This document shows positions 36,025 to 45,153 of a stretch of 64,000 nucleotides of DNA, piece by piece. Positions within the stretch are counted from its first letter, which is position 1. Every line of letters starts with the position of its first letter. Source of the DNA: Kordia sp. SMS9 (GTDB lineage Bacteria > Bacteroidota > Bacteroidia > Flavobacteriales > Flavobacteriaceae); NCBI RefSeq assembly GCF_003352465.1, contig NZ_CP031153.1, forward strand, positions 796,465-860,464, written 5' to 3'. Position numbers and translations under genes: made by a program. The notes under the pieces were generated by a model. That model did no database searches, was not told the DNA's origin, and saw nothing but the letters and a program-made list of their open reading frames with translations.

Positions 36025-36471
36025 CTAATATTGAATCTCTTCTTTAAACAAATACTCGGTGTCGCCATCGCTCCAATCGACTTTTATGTTCCAACGACCA
36101 TCCAACAAACGATTGTCAGGTATGAGCAATGTGTGATGAGATAATGAAATCGGAATTTCAAAATCAAATTGTTTGTTTGATGGTCGATATAGGAACACTT
36201 TTCCTTTTATTTTTTTACTATCTATGGTTTTCGGAAATTGAATTTCAACGCCTGATTTACTTTGTTTTAGCTGTAAATTGGTGGTTAATTGTAGCGCATT
36301 ACGTTCTTTATCAATATTCGATTGGTATTTCAATTCTTCTTCGTAATATGTATCGGTTACCAAATCATGATCGTACTTTGATTGTACATTCATATTGATT
36401 ACGAAATACATAATGAAACTGATAAATGCTATAAACGCTAATACAATTCCTGTTCCCCAATTTATTTTCAT
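36025..36471 (-). CDS. ccoH: FixH family cbb3 oxidase accessory protein
   Basis: 148 residues with one N-terminal membrane helix (GTGIVLAFIAFISFIMYFVI) and a periplasmic beta-rich domain (about 50-148). FixH/CcoH proteins assist assembly of cbb3 oxidase. The GRWNIKVDWSDGDTEYLFKEE tail is typical of the family. It lies between ccoG and the SafE gene; a 123-base gap separates it from ccoG. Confidence 0.85.
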   Translation of the reverse strand: MKINWGTGIVLAFIAFISFIMYFVINMNVQSKYDHDLVTDTYYEEELKYQSNIDKERNALQLTTNLQLKQSKSGVEIQFPKTIDSKKIKGKVFLYRPSNKQFDFEIPISLSHHTLLIPDNRLLDGRWNIKVDWSDGDTEYLFKEEIQY

Positions 36472-36594
36472 GACTTTAGTTTTTTAGTTTTTTTATGGCT
36501 TGCTTCGAGTGCCTCAGCAAGCTTTGTTTTGTACATATTATCTTCTTCAAGCGCAATCGAAATACAATTTTTCTTCAGCCAAAAGCAAAGCGAC

Positions 36595-38019
36595 CTAATT
36601 ATAACTCGACGGTCCCATAAAGTTAATTTTTGTGGTTTCTATCAGTTTTTCATCACTATACACGTCTATAACGAGCTTCTTTTTACCATTATCAATTTGA
36701 TGTTCAGGTATTTCAATAAACATGGTTCCTTCTGCTATTCCTTGTTTTGGTACGATAAATTCTTCGCTGATAGATACCAATCGAATGGTTCCAGGCACTT
36801 TTCTAATTTTGAATTGTACATGCGGAATGGCTTCTGTGGTTTTGTTAATCACTTTGTAGGTAAACACATTGCTAATCATGTTGTTTGCCTTTTTCTCATA
36901 CAATTGTCCACGCAAACGTACAATATTTGCTTCTACATCATTTCGGATCAATAACATTCCGATCAATACACCAATTAAGATCACTAAAACTGCTGAATAC
37001 GCTTTTAATCGTGGTGTAAATTTGAACTTTTCTTTCTTTTCAATACCTGCTTCACTGTCGTAACGAATCAATCCTTTTGGTAAGTTTATCTTTTCCATAA
37101 TGGTATCACATTCGTCAATACACGCGGTGCAATTTACACATTCGAGTTGTGTTCCATTTCGAATGTCAATTCCAGTAGGACATACATGTACACACTGAAA
37201 ACAGTCAATACAATCGCCAAAACCAAGTTCGGCTCTGTCTTCATTTTTTCGAAATTTTTTACGTCCATTTTCGCTTTCGCCACGTTTATGATCGTATGCC
37301 ACTACAATAGACTTTTCATCCAATAGTACACCTTGCAATCTTCCGTAAGGGCAGGCAATAATACATACTTGCTCGCGAAACCATGCAAAGACAAAGTAAA
37401 ATACGCCTGTAAATATTAAGAGCGGAAATAAGGTTCCTAAGTGTTTAAAAGGACCGTCTAAAATATCTTGAATGAGCTGATCGCTTCCAATTAAATACGC
37501 TAAAAACACATTGGCTATTGCAAAAGAAATTAGTAAAAATATAGACCATTTTAGCAGTCGTTTTTTAATTTTTTCAGCATTCCATTTTTGCTTATCGAGA
37601 CGAATTTGTTTTCCTCTGTCACCTTCAATCCAATATTCAATACGTCGAAAGACCATTTCCATGAAAATGGTTTGCGGACACATCCATCCACAAAAGATAC
37701 GACCAAACGCTACCGTAAATAGTGTAATAAAAATAACGCCAATAATCATGGAGATGACCACCATGTGAAAGTCTTGTGGCCAAAACGGAAATCCGAAGAT
37801 GTTGAAACGGCGTTCCAACACATTGAATAGTAAAAATTGGTTTCCGTTAATTTTTATAAAAGGAGCAGCAAATAGAAAGAGTAGCAAGATATAACTAACA
37901 ATTTTACGCCACTCATAATATTTGCCGCTTGGTTTTTTTGGATACACCCAAGCACGCTTTCCTTCTTCATTGATCGTTCCGATGGAATCTCTGAATCGTT
38001 CATTTTCTGGTGTTTCCAC
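36595..38019 (-). CDS. ccoG: cytochrome c oxidase accessory protein CcoG
   Basis: 474 residues with about five membrane helices and two ferredoxin-type 4Fe-4S sites: C-x2-C-x2-C-x3-CP (CIDCFQCVHVCPTG) and CVNCTACIDEC. The FGRIFCGWMCPQTIFMEMVF block is diagnostic for CcoG/RdxA/FixG. The C-terminal third is an Ig-like FixG domain. The protein reduces copper for cbb3 assembly. It follows ccoP by 18 bases in the minus-strand operon. Confidence 0.93.
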   Translation of the reverse strand: METPENERFRDSIGTINEEGKRAWVYPKKPSGKYYEWRKIVSYILLLFLFAAPFIKINGNQFLLFNVLERRFNIFGFPFWPQDFHMVVISMIIGVIFITLFTVAFGRIFCGWMCPQTIFMEMVFRRIEYWIEGDRGKQIRLDKQKWNAEKIKKRLLKWSIFLLISFAIANVFLAYLIGSDQLIQDILDGPFKHLGTLFPLLIFTGVFYFVFAWFREQVCIIACPYGRLQGVLLDEKSIVVAYDHKRGESENGRKKFRKNEDRAELGFGDCIDCFQCVHVCPTGIDIRNGTQLECVNCTACIDECDTIMEKINLPKGLIRYDSEAGIEKKEKFKFTPRLKAYSAVLVILIGVLIGMLLIRNDVEANIVRLRGQLYEKKANNMISNVFTYKVINKTTEAIPHVQFKIRKVPGTIRLVSISEEFIVPKQGIAEGTMFIEIPEHQIDNGKKKLVIDVYSDEKLIETTKINFMGPSSYN

Positions 38020-38037
38020 AACTTGTTTTTTAGTTGA

Positions 38038-38991
38038 TTAGTTGATTGCTGACGTTTCTACTTTTATAGAATCATTGGCTTTTTCGTCCATGACTTCTTC
38101 CTTAACATCAGGATCTACCCAAATTTCTCCTTCTGCTGGTTTTGCGCCTTCTCCAGGAGTTGTTCCTTGAAATGTAAGCACATAACTTGCTACTTGCTGA
38201 ATTTGTTCAGCTTTGAGTCCTTGTTTCGTCCACGCATTCATTCCTTTTCCTGGGCGTCCACCTAACGAAATGGTTTTGAAAACGTTTTTAATACCTCCAC
38301 CTAAAATCCAGTTTTTATCAGTGAGGTTTGCACCAATTCCTCCACCTCCATCAATTCTGTGACAAGAGACGCAGTTTTTTACATAAATTTGTTTTCCCGC
38401 GCTGATGTCTGAAGCTTCTGTGAGTAAGGTAACCGCATCATAGTCTATCACATTATTAGTATTCTTTGCATTGTATAGGTCTATTTCAATTTGCGCTAAC
38501 TTTTCTTCTTGTTGATATTCTAGGTATTGATTTTCTCCATCAAACACATGATATTTTAGCATATAAATAACTCCAAAGATGATCGTTGCGTAGAATCCGT
38601 ACAACCACCATGGCGGTAAGTTATTGTCTAACTCTTTGATGCCATCATAATTGTGGTCGAGAATAATTTCTGCTTCTGCTTCCACAGGTTTCGAGTCTAC
38701 TAATTTGTTGTAGATTTTTTTAAGCTTCGTAAACCTTGGCTTGCGTTCTTTATTTTCTTCATATCGTTTTTTCGCTTCTTCATCTAAACTATTGTATAGA
38801 ATTCTTTCAAAAGCTGCCACGATGCCTTCAATGGCAATTAAGATGAGTAACACCAGTAGTAAGAACAGCATGATCATAGGATTCTCCATAAATGCTGGTC
38901 TATCGCCAGATTCAACAAAGTATTCGATTCCTATCATGATTAGGAAAAAAACGACGAGTACACGTACCCAAGATGGAATTAAATTTCTCAT
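38038..38991 (-). CDS. ccoP: cbb3 oxidase subunit III, mono-haem CcoP
   Basis: 317 residues. Two N-terminal membrane helices (about 5-25 and 35-60), a soluble helical linker with another helix at about 130-145, and one C-type cytochrome domain with C207-x2-C210-H211 (CVSCHRIDGGGG). Only one CxxCH is present, whereas proteobacterial CcoP has two; this is common in Bacteroidota. Its start overlaps the ccoQ stop (ATGA). The acidic tail holds no haem motif. Confidence 0.92.
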   Translation of the reverse strand: MRNLIPSWVRVLVVFFLIMIGIEYFVESGDRPAFMENPMIMLFLLLVLLILIAIEGIVAAFERILYNSLDEEAKKRYEENKERKPRFTKLKKIYNKLVDSKPVEAEAEIILDHNYDGIKELDNNLPPWWLYGFYATIIFGVIYMLKYHVFDGENQYLEYQQEEKLAQIEIDLYNAKNTNNVIDYDAVTLLTEASDISAGKQIYVKNCVSCHRIDGGGGIGANLTDKNWILGGGIKNVFKTISLGGRPGKGMNAWTKQGLKAEQIQQVASYVLTFQGTTPGEGAKPAEGEIWVDPDVKEEVMDEKANDSIKVETSAIN

Positions 38992-39176
38992 GGCGTTTGG
39001 TTATTTTTTGAATTGTCTAATGGTATATTACTCACTTTTGTGATGTATTCTTTTTTGGCAGTGAATACCCACCAAAATAACACCACAAAAAAGGTAAAGA
39101 AGATGACTAAGGAAATCAGCGGATAAATTTCAATACCCGTAATAGTTTCCATATGATTTTTTACAAATTTCAACAT
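38988..39176 (-). CDS. ccoQ: CcoQ-like small subunit of cbb3 oxidase
   Basis: 62 residues: one hydrophobic helix (LISLVIFFTFFVVLFWWVFT) then a short polar tail. Size, position between ccoNO and ccoP and the WWVFTAKKEY border match CcoQ, which stabilises the complex. It overlaps ccoP by 4 bases and lies 6 bases after ccoNO. Confidence 0.85.
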   Translation of the reverse strand: MLKFVKNHMETITGIEIYPLISLVIFFTFFVVLFWWVFTAKKEYITKVSNIPLDNSKNNQTP

Positions 39177-39182
39177 GATATA

Positions 39183-41396
39183 TTATTTATTTTGTGATGC
39201 TACTTCTTTTGAATCTTTTACTTGTATGTCTGTTCCTAATCGTTGTAAGTATGCAATTAAGGCAACGATTTCACGGTCTTTTATTTCTATAAATTCGGTT
39301 CCTTCTGTAGCTGCTTTTTCTCTTCCAGTTTTGAATGATTTTAATAAATCAGGATCCTGCTTTAAGTTTTCTACAATTCCGATGGCTTGTTCGTCCATAA
39401 ATTGTAAAGCATCTGCAATTTCTTGCTCTGTGTATGGAACACCCAATGTTACCATGGCACGCATTTTATCTTGTGTGCTAGATGTATCAAGCCTGTCTCT
39501 AATCAGCCAAGGATAGGATGGCATGATGGAAGTTTCTTCAATTCCTCTTGGATTGTACATGTGTTTGTAATGCCACGCATCATTCTTTTTTAACTTGTCT
39601 GTTCCTTCACGTTGCAAGTCGGGTCCTGTACGTTTACTTCCCCAAAGGAATGGATGATCGTACACAAATTCGCCTGCTTTTGAATATTCTCCATACCGTT
39701 CTACTTCACTTCTAAACGGACGAATCATTTGCGAGTGACAACCGACACAACCTTCACGGATGTAAATATCTCTACCTTCTAGTTCTAATGGTGTGTATGG
39801 TTTCACTTCCGTAATGGTCGGAATATTAGAATCAATCATTATTGTAGGAACGATTTGTACAATTCCACCAATTAAGATCGCAATCGTAGCATAGATGGTT
39901 AATTTGATTGGCTTACGCTCTAACCAAGTGTGCCATCCTTCACCTTTTACACGTTTTTTAGATACACGCTGTAATGCAGGTGCTTCCGCCAATTCGTCTG
40001 TAACTTTATTTCTTGATTTAGAAATGGTAAGTACAATGTTATACACTAAGATCAACATCCCTATGATGTATAGAGTACCTCCAATAGCACGCATCCAATA
40101 CATTGGAATGATTTCCGTAACCGTTTCTATAAAGTTTGGATATACTAAGTTTCCTTCTGGATTAAATTGTTTCCACATGAACGCTTGTGTAAATCCTGCT
40201 ACATACATTGGCAATGCATAGATGATGATTCCTAAAGTTCCTATCCAGAAATGTGCATTTGCCAAACCTCTGGAGAACAACTTTGTTTTAAATAATCTTG
40301 GTACCAACCAATAGATCATACCAAAGGCTAAGAAACCGTTCCAAGCTAAAGCGCCAACGTGAACGTGTGCAATAATCCAATCGGTAAAGTGAGCAATAGC
40401 ATTTACATTTTTTAAGGAAAGCATTGGTCCTTCAAAGGTTGCCATACCGTATCCAGTAATTGCCACTACCATAAACTTCAACACAGGATCGGTTCGAACT
40501 TTATCCCAAGCACCACGAAGTGTCAATAATCCGTTGATCATTCCTCCCCAAGAAGGCATAATTAACATTACGGAAAAGGCAACTCCTAAGTTTTGTGCCC
40601 ATTCTGGCAATGCTGTATATAATAAATGGTGTGGTCCTGCCCAGATGTAAATAAAGATGAGCGACCAAAAGTGTACAATAGAAAGTCGATACGAGTAAAT
40701 AGGTCGGTTTGCCGCTTTTGGCACAAAGTAATACATCAATCCTAAAAATGGTGTGGTTAGGAAGAAGGCTACCGCATTGTGTCCGTACCACCATTGCACC
40801 AAGGCATCTTGTACACCTGCGTATACAGAGTAACTTTTTAAGGCGCTTACTGGCAATTCTAAACTGTTAAAAATGTGTAATACTGCAACTGTTACAAACG
40901 TAGCTAAATAGAACCATATTGCCACATATAAGTGACGTTGTCTTCTTTTTAAGATCGTCCAAATCATGTTGACACCGAATGCAACCCAAATTAAGGCAAT
41001 TGCAATGTCAAATGGCCATTCTAGTTCTGCATATTCTTTAGAAGTTGTGTATCCTAAAGGCAATGTTAATGCGGCTCCTACAATGATTAATTGCCATCCC
41101 CAAAAGTTGACTTTACTTAAAAAATCGCTTGCCATTCTGGCTTTTAGTAATCGCTGTAGTGAGTAATATACTCCTGCAAAAATGGCGTTTCCTACAAAGG
41201 CAAAAATTACTGCATTGGTGTGTAATGGACGTAAACGACCAAAACTTAGCCAAGAAATACCTTCACCAAAATCTGGAAACAAAAATAAGAATGCTAATAA
41301 CAATCCTACTAACATTCCTACAACTCCCCATACTATAGTTGCATAGATGAAGTTTTTAACGATTTTATTATCGTAATAAAACTGTTGGATTTCCAT
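39183..41396 (-). CDS. ccoNO: fused cbb3 oxidase subunits I and II (CcoN-CcoO)
   Basis: 737 residues. The first 480 or so form the 12-helix haem-copper subunit CcoN: histidine ligands in SFGRLRPLHTNAVIF, QWWYGHNAVAF, WAGPHHLLYTALPEW and TDWIIAHVHVGALAWNG. After a short linker and one more helix comes the CcoO cytochrome c domain with C550-x2-C553-H554 (EGCVGCHSQM). The two subunits are separate proteins in proteobacteria but fused in Bacteroidota. It is the high-affinity terminal oxidase core that reduces oxygen at low concentration. ccoS lies 30 bases upstream. Confidence 0.95.
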   Translation of the reverse strand: MEIQQFYYDNKIVKNFIYATIVWGVVGMLVGLLLAFLFLFPDFGEGISWLSFGRLRPLHTNAVIFAFVGNAIFAGVYYSLQRLLKARMASDFLSKVNFWGWQLIIVGAALTLPLGYTTSKEYAELEWPFDIAIALIWVAFGVNMIWTILKRRQRHLYVAIWFYLATFVTVAVLHIFNSLELPVSALKSYSVYAGVQDALVQWWYGHNAVAFFLTTPFLGLMYYFVPKAANRPIYSYRLSIVHFWSLIFIYIWAGPHHLLYTALPEWAQNLGVAFSVMLIMPSWGGMINGLLTLRGAWDKVRTDPVLKFMVVAITGYGMATFEGPMLSLKNVNAIAHFTDWIIAHVHVGALAWNGFLAFGMIYWLVPRLFKTKLFSRGLANAHFWIGTLGIIIYALPMYVAGFTQAFMWKQFNPEGNLVYPNFIETVTEIIPMYWMRAIGGTLYIIGMLILVYNIVLTISKSRNKVTDELAEAPALQRVSKKRVKGEGWHTWLERKPIKLTIYATIAILIGGIVQIVPTIMIDSNIPTITEVKPYTPLELEGRDIYIREGCVGCHSQMIRPFRSEVERYGEYSKAGEFVYDHPFLWGSKRTGPDLQREGTDKLKKNDAWHYKHMYNPRGIEETSIMPSYPWLIRDRLDTSSTQDKMRAMVTLGVPYTEQEIADALQFMDEQAIGIVENLKQDPDLLKSFKTGREKAATEGTEFIEIKDREIVALIAYLQRLGTDIQVKDSKEVASQNK

Positions 41397-41426
41397 AATA
41401 TTATATATTAATTTTTATAGTTAGTT

Positions 41427-41591
41427 CTATTTTTTTGGTTCTTCTTTTACTAATTCATCTTCAAATAGCATGCGCACCGATGGCGTATAACTATCGTCAA
41501 ATTGTCCGTTTTTTACCGCCATGATAAAGGCGACAAAGAAGAGTATTGCGACCACAATACTGATGGTTAGTAAAACATATATAACACTCAT
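41427..41591 (-). CDS. ccoS: CcoS, small cbb3 maturation protein
   Basis: A 54-codon gene, easily missed by length filters. It starts MSVIYVLLTISIVVAILFFV (one membrane helix) and continues AVKNGQFDD, the family signature of CcoS (G-Q-F/Y-D-D), ending in a lysine/glutamate-rich tail. CcoS is needed for cofactor insertion in cbb3 oxidase. It is the first gene behind the Fnr-type promoter at 41611-41654 and lies 30 bases before ccoNO. Confidence 0.88.
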   Translation of the reverse strand: MSVIYVLLTISIVVAILFFVAFIMAVKNGQFDDSYTPSVRMLFEDELVKEEPKK

Positions 41592-41610
41592 ACCTATTGA
41601 AGTTATGGCT

Positions 41611-41654
41611 CAAAAGTACAGTGGTGTAGGTTCCTAAAAAATGACTTTTGTCAT
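41611..41654 (-). promoter_or_regulatory. Fnr-type promoter of the ccoS-ccoNO operon
   Basis: ATGACTTTTGTCAT (41641-41654) is a perfect 5-bp inverted repeat with a 4-base spacer. On the minus strand TACTTTTG (41618-41611), a perfect TAnnTTTG box, starts exactly 29.5 bp from the site centre. The ATG of ccoS follows 19 bases after the box. Confidence 0.7.
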
Positions 41655-41703
41655 GTTTAGTGCTTATTTTTTGTTTAGAATGATTCTTTCCAAAAAAGCT
41701 ACT

Positions 41704-44088
41704 TTATCTGTTTAACTTTTTACCTAAAACAGTTGTACAAAGCGTTGTAAACACTACAATACTGATGGAACTCAGCGGCATTAAAATTGCAGCGATTACG
41801 GGCGCTAATTGTCCCGTTATGGCAAAATATAAACCAATAGAATTGTAGATAAACGACAGTACAAAACTCCATTTGATGATTTTAATTGCCGCTTGGGAAG
41901 CATTGATAAAAGCATCTAATTGATTGAATTTGGAAGCGTCTAAAATGGCATCGCAGGCTGGAGAAAATACGTTTACATTTTCCGAGAGCGCAATTCCCAC
42001 ATTACTTTGCGCCAATGCACCTGCATCATTCAATCCATCGCCAACCATTAATACTTTGGCACCTTCTTTTTGGTGATAGTGAATGTATTCGAGTTTGTCA
42101 TTTGGTTTTTGATTGAAGATCAATTTGGTTTTGGCAGGAAGCAACTTTTTTAAGTTTTCACGTTCGCCTTCATTATCTCCCGAAAGGATTGCCAAATCAA
42201 AGTTTTTCTTCAAATTATTGAAGAGTTTTGACACCCCTTTTCGGTATTTATTGTAAAAGGTATATTTTCCTTTATAGGAATTGTTTGCACTGATATGAAC
42301 CGTAGTATTGAGTACTTTTTTATCTTCTTGATGTCCTACAAATGTTGCCGCGCCTACTTTTATATTGTTATTATCATATCGTGCGGTCATTCCTTTTCCA
42401 ACATGTTCTTCAAAATGATCGAGTGTAACGATGTTTTGTGCGTCTAAAATGTTGTACAACGTTCTGCTTAACGGATGATTGGAACCGCGCAAGGTACTTT
42501 TTAGCAACACCAATTCTTCCGTTGTTAATTGTTCGCCTTCGTAATTTGCCGTGCTTTTTTTGTTGGAAGTAATCGTTCCTGTTTTGTCAAAAATAATGGT
42601 ATTGATACTGGCTAATTGTTCTAAAACACTGGCATTTTTTACGTAGAATTTCAACTTTCCAAAGATGCGCAATAAGTTTCCAAAGGTAAATGGTGCTGCC
42701 AATGCAATTGCGCATGGACAGGCAATGATTAATACAGCCGTAAAGACATTCATCGCTTTGGAAGCATCAAAAAATAACCAAAAAGTAGTTGCAATTATCG
42801 CAATGGATAATACTGTGATGGTAAAATGTTTACTAATTGCATTTGTTAAGGTGGTGAAGCCTTCTTCTTTGTTTTTTTCGAAGACGTCATTGCTCCACAA
42901 TTGTGTGAGATAACTTTGTTCAACCGATTTGATCGCTTCTATTTCAATGATGCCTGAGGTTTGCTTTCCGCCGGCAAATAGGTTGTCGCCCGATTGTTTT
43001 TGAACCGTTTCTGATTCGCCTGTGACAAAACTATAATCTATAGCAGCATTTCCATTCATCAAGATGCCATCAACCGGAATCAATTCTTCATTTCGAATGA
43101 GCAAACGATCACCTTTTTTGATATCGTACACTTGAATGGGTGTTTCTTTTCCTTTCAAAATTTTGGTAACGGCAATTGGAAAGTAGGATTTATAATCGCG
43201 TTCAAACGAAAGAAACGTATAGGTTTTTTGCTGGAAAAATTTCCCAAGTAATAGAAAAAAGACCAATCCCGTAAGGCTATCAAAAAAACCTGAACCCAAA
43301 TCAAAAATGATTTCCACAGAGCTTCTCAAAAATAACACCAAGATTCCCAATGCAATGGGCACATCAATGTTTAAGAGTTTGGCACGTAGTCCTTTGTATG
43401 CCGAAATGAAATAATCTTGCGCGGCATAGAAAACCACAGGAAGTGAGAAGGCAAACATTAGCCAACGAAAGACAACTTTGTATTGTTCAATCCAAAAGCC
43501 ACTGACTTGAAAATATTCGGGAAACGATAGAAACATGACGTTCCCAAAGGCAAATCCTGCAATTCCAAGTTTGTAAATGAGCGTACGATTGATGTTGGTT
43601 TTTCCCGTACTGTAATCTTCCAAACTGATGTACGGTTCATAGCCAATTTTGCTCAACAACAATACGGCTTCTTTTAGTGAAAAGTTGGTTGAATTGTACG
43701 TAACACGAACTGTTTTCTTGCCAAAATTAACTTGCGATGCTGTGATTTCAGCATTGAGCTTGTGCAAGTTTTCTAAAATCCAAATACAGGAACTACAGTG
43801 AATGTGTGGAATGTACAAGGTAACTATTTGTTTGCCATCATCGTTAAATTCCAATAATTTATCAATGATGTTTTGCTGCGTTAAAAAATCGTACTTTCCT
43901 TGTATTTCTTTTGGAATGGCACCTGGTGAATTTTGTAAATCGTAGTAACATGATAAGTCGTTTTCTGCAAACAGTTCATAGACGGTTTTACAGCCAAAAC
44001 AACAAAAAGATTTTTCTTCTATTTGAATGATTTCTTCACATACATCACCACAATGAAAACATGTAGTTTCGCTCATAATATTGCTCAT
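41704..44088 (-). CDS. ccoI: copper-transporting P-type ATPase CcoI
   Basis: 794 residues. An N-terminal cysteine-rich metal domain (C10, C13, C17; C29, C30, C33) is followed by an HMA domain with C98-x2-C101 (HIHCSSCIW). The P1B ATPase core has the membrane CPC motif (IIACPCAIALAAP), the phosphorylation motif DKTGT, the SNHPLS segment and the GDGLNDAGALAQ hinge. It supplies copper for cbb3 assembly. It reads toward the ccoS operon on the same strand, but the Fnr-type sites at 41641 and 44131 suggest separate promoters. Confidence 0.94.
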   Translation of the reverse strand: MSNIMSETTCFHCGDVCEEIIQIEEKSFCCFGCKTVYELFAENDLSCYYDLQNSPGAIPKEIQGKYDFLTQQNIIDKLLEFNDDGKQIVTLYIPHIHCSSCIWILENLHKLNAEITASQVNFGKKTVRVTYNSTNFSLKEAVLLLSKIGYEPYISLEDYSTGKTNINRTLIYKLGIAGFAFGNVMFLSFPEYFQVSGFWIEQYKVVFRWLMFAFSLPVVFYAAQDYFISAYKGLRAKLLNIDVPIALGILVLFLRSSVEIIFDLGSGFFDSLTGLVFFLLLGKFFQQKTYTFLSFERDYKSYFPIAVTKILKGKETPIQVYDIKKGDRLLIRNEELIPVDGILMNGNAAIDYSFVTGESETVQKQSGDNLFAGGKQTSGIIEIEAIKSVEQSYLTQLWSNDVFEKNKEEGFTTLTNAISKHFTITVLSIAIIATTFWLFFDASKAMNVFTAVLIIACPCAIALAAPFTFGNLLRIFGKLKFYVKNASVLEQLASINTIIFDKTGTITSNKKSTANYEGEQLTTEELVLLKSTLRGSNHPLSRTLYNILDAQNIVTLDHFEEHVGKGMTARYDNNNIKVGAATFVGHQEDKKVLNTTVHISANNSYKGKYTFYNKYRKGVSKLFNNLKKNFDLAILSGDNEGERENLKKLLPAKTKLIFNQKPNDKLEYIHYHQKEGAKVLMVGDGLNDAGALAQSNVGIALSENVNVFSPACDAILDASKFNQLDAFINASQAAIKIIKWSFVLSFIYNSIGLYFAITGQLAPVIAAILMPLSSISIVVFTTLCTTVLGKKLNR

Positions 44089-44100
44089 TTATACCTGTAA

Positions 44101-44144
44101 CAAAGGTTACAAATGAATTACTGATAAAATATGATATTTGTCAT
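44101..44144 (-). promoter_or_regulatory. Fnr-type site between ccoI and fnr
   Basis: ATGATATTTGTCAT (44131-44144) differs at one position from a perfect ATGAY-n4-RTCAT palindrome. On the minus strand AACCTTTG (44108-44101, one mismatch to TAnnTTTG) starts exactly 29.5 bp from the centre, pointing at ccoI. The same site lies 86 bases upstream of the regulator gene's ATG, so autoregulation is possible, though no good -7 box was found in that direction. Confidence 0.55.
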
Positions 44145-44229
44145 AGTTTGAATACCTTTATAGGTATGAACTTGTTTCAACTTTTTGATTTGTGAAAAGG
44201 TTCCGTAAGTTCCATCTAAATTTTCTATT

Positions 44230-44907
44230 ATGAGCAATTGTGAACAGTGTATTGTCCGACAGTTTAATTCGTTAAAATCATTGACGAGAGAAGAGTTAGT
44301 TCGGATTTCTAATTGCAAAGTTTCCAAAACGATTAAAAAAGGGGAATTGATTTTTGATGAAGGTGAAAATGTAAATGGAATTTATTGTATTAAAGAAGGT
44401 GTTTGCAAATTGACCAAGTTGAGTGCCAACGGAAAAGATCAGATTGTAAAGTTGGTGGTGAAAGGCGATTTGGTGGGACAACGTTCGTTGGTGAGTGAAG
44501 AGGTAACAAATTTGAGTGCTACTGCTTTGAGCGAAATGGAAGTTTGTTTTATTCCGAAGCATGAAATTATGACTGATTTACATGAAAATTCCAACTTTTC
44601 TATGGACGTGTTGCAACACATGGCAAAAGATTTGCGTGAAGCTGATAATGTAATAGTAAATATGGCGCAAAAGTCAGTACGACAACGCTTAGCAGAAGCG
44701 TTAATATACGTTCATTCGGCATTTGGAACCAACGAAGACGGCATGCTCACCATTGTACTTTCTCGTGAAGATTATGCCAATATTGTGGGAACCGCGACGG
44801 AATCTGTAATTCGAATTTTATCACAGTTTAAAAAAGACAGTTTTATTTCTACAAAAGGCAAGCAAATTAAGATTGAAGATTTGGGTGCGTTGAGGCGTGT
44901 GGAGTGA
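44230..44907 (+). CDS. Crp/Fnr family transcriptional regulator
   Basis: 225 residues: an N-terminal cyclic-nucleotide-binding-type beta-roll (KKGELIFDEGENVNGIYCIK), a long dimer helix (about 120-145) and a C-terminal winged helix (LSREDYANIVGTATESVIRIL). The recognition helix carries an E-S-x2-R pattern similar to Fnr/Crp proteins that read TGA half-sites. Cysteines at 4, 7, 29, 53 and 59 could bind an Fe-S cluster as in Fnr, but the spacing is not the E. coli one, so oxygen sensing is inferred. It lies divergent from ccoI, and ATGAYn4RTCAT sites occur before ccoI, ccoS, hemN and the GCS2-CBS/CBS pair. Confidence 0.88.
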   Translation: MSNCEQCIVRQFNSLKSLTREELVRISNCKVSKTIKKGELIFDEGENVNGIYCIKEGVCKLTKLSANGKDQIVKLVVKGDLVGQRSLVSEEVTNLSATALSEMEVCFIPKHEIMTDLHENSNFSMDVLQHMAKDLREADNVIVNMAQKSVRQRLAEALIYVHSAFGTNEDGMLTIVLSREDYANIVGTATESVIRILSQFKKDSFISTKGKQIKIEDLGALRRVE

Positions 44908-45040
44908 CTTCGACAAGCTCAGTCACCTCCTTTTTCGACAAGCTCTGTCACCTCCTTTTTTAAAGCTTAGCAGCCTCCTTTTTCGACAAGCTCAGTCATC
45001 TCCTTTTTTTAAAAGCTTAGCAGCCTCCTTTTTTGACAAG
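44908..45040 (+). repeat. degenerate tandem repeat array
   Basis: Between the regulator and the next gene, the words CGACAAGCTCAGTCA and AAGCTTAGCAGCC alternate, each followed by TCCTTTTT, giving about five related units of 25-35 bases. The first copies, around 44911, 44936 and 44984, differ by a single base (CTCAGTCA versus CTCTGTCA). An apparent reading frame across it is only a by-product of the repeat. Confidence 0.7.
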
Positions 45041-45153
45041 TTTGCTATCTGTTTTAGTACGTATTTATTGTCGTGTTTTGTTCAAATTCCTTATTTTCTA
45101 CTATTTCAATCTTTTCGTTATCTTTAATCCTCCAAAAATAACAACCCATCATT

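Noticed and set aside
44908..45040. Possible CRISPR array in the repeat after the Fnr gene
   Set aside because: The units are adjacent and degenerate, with no unique spacers of constant length and no cas genes nearby.
44897..45127. A 76-residue frame after the Fnr gene
   Set aside because: It translates the tandem repeat (repeated SPFLKLSSLLFRQA-like units) and is a by-product of it.
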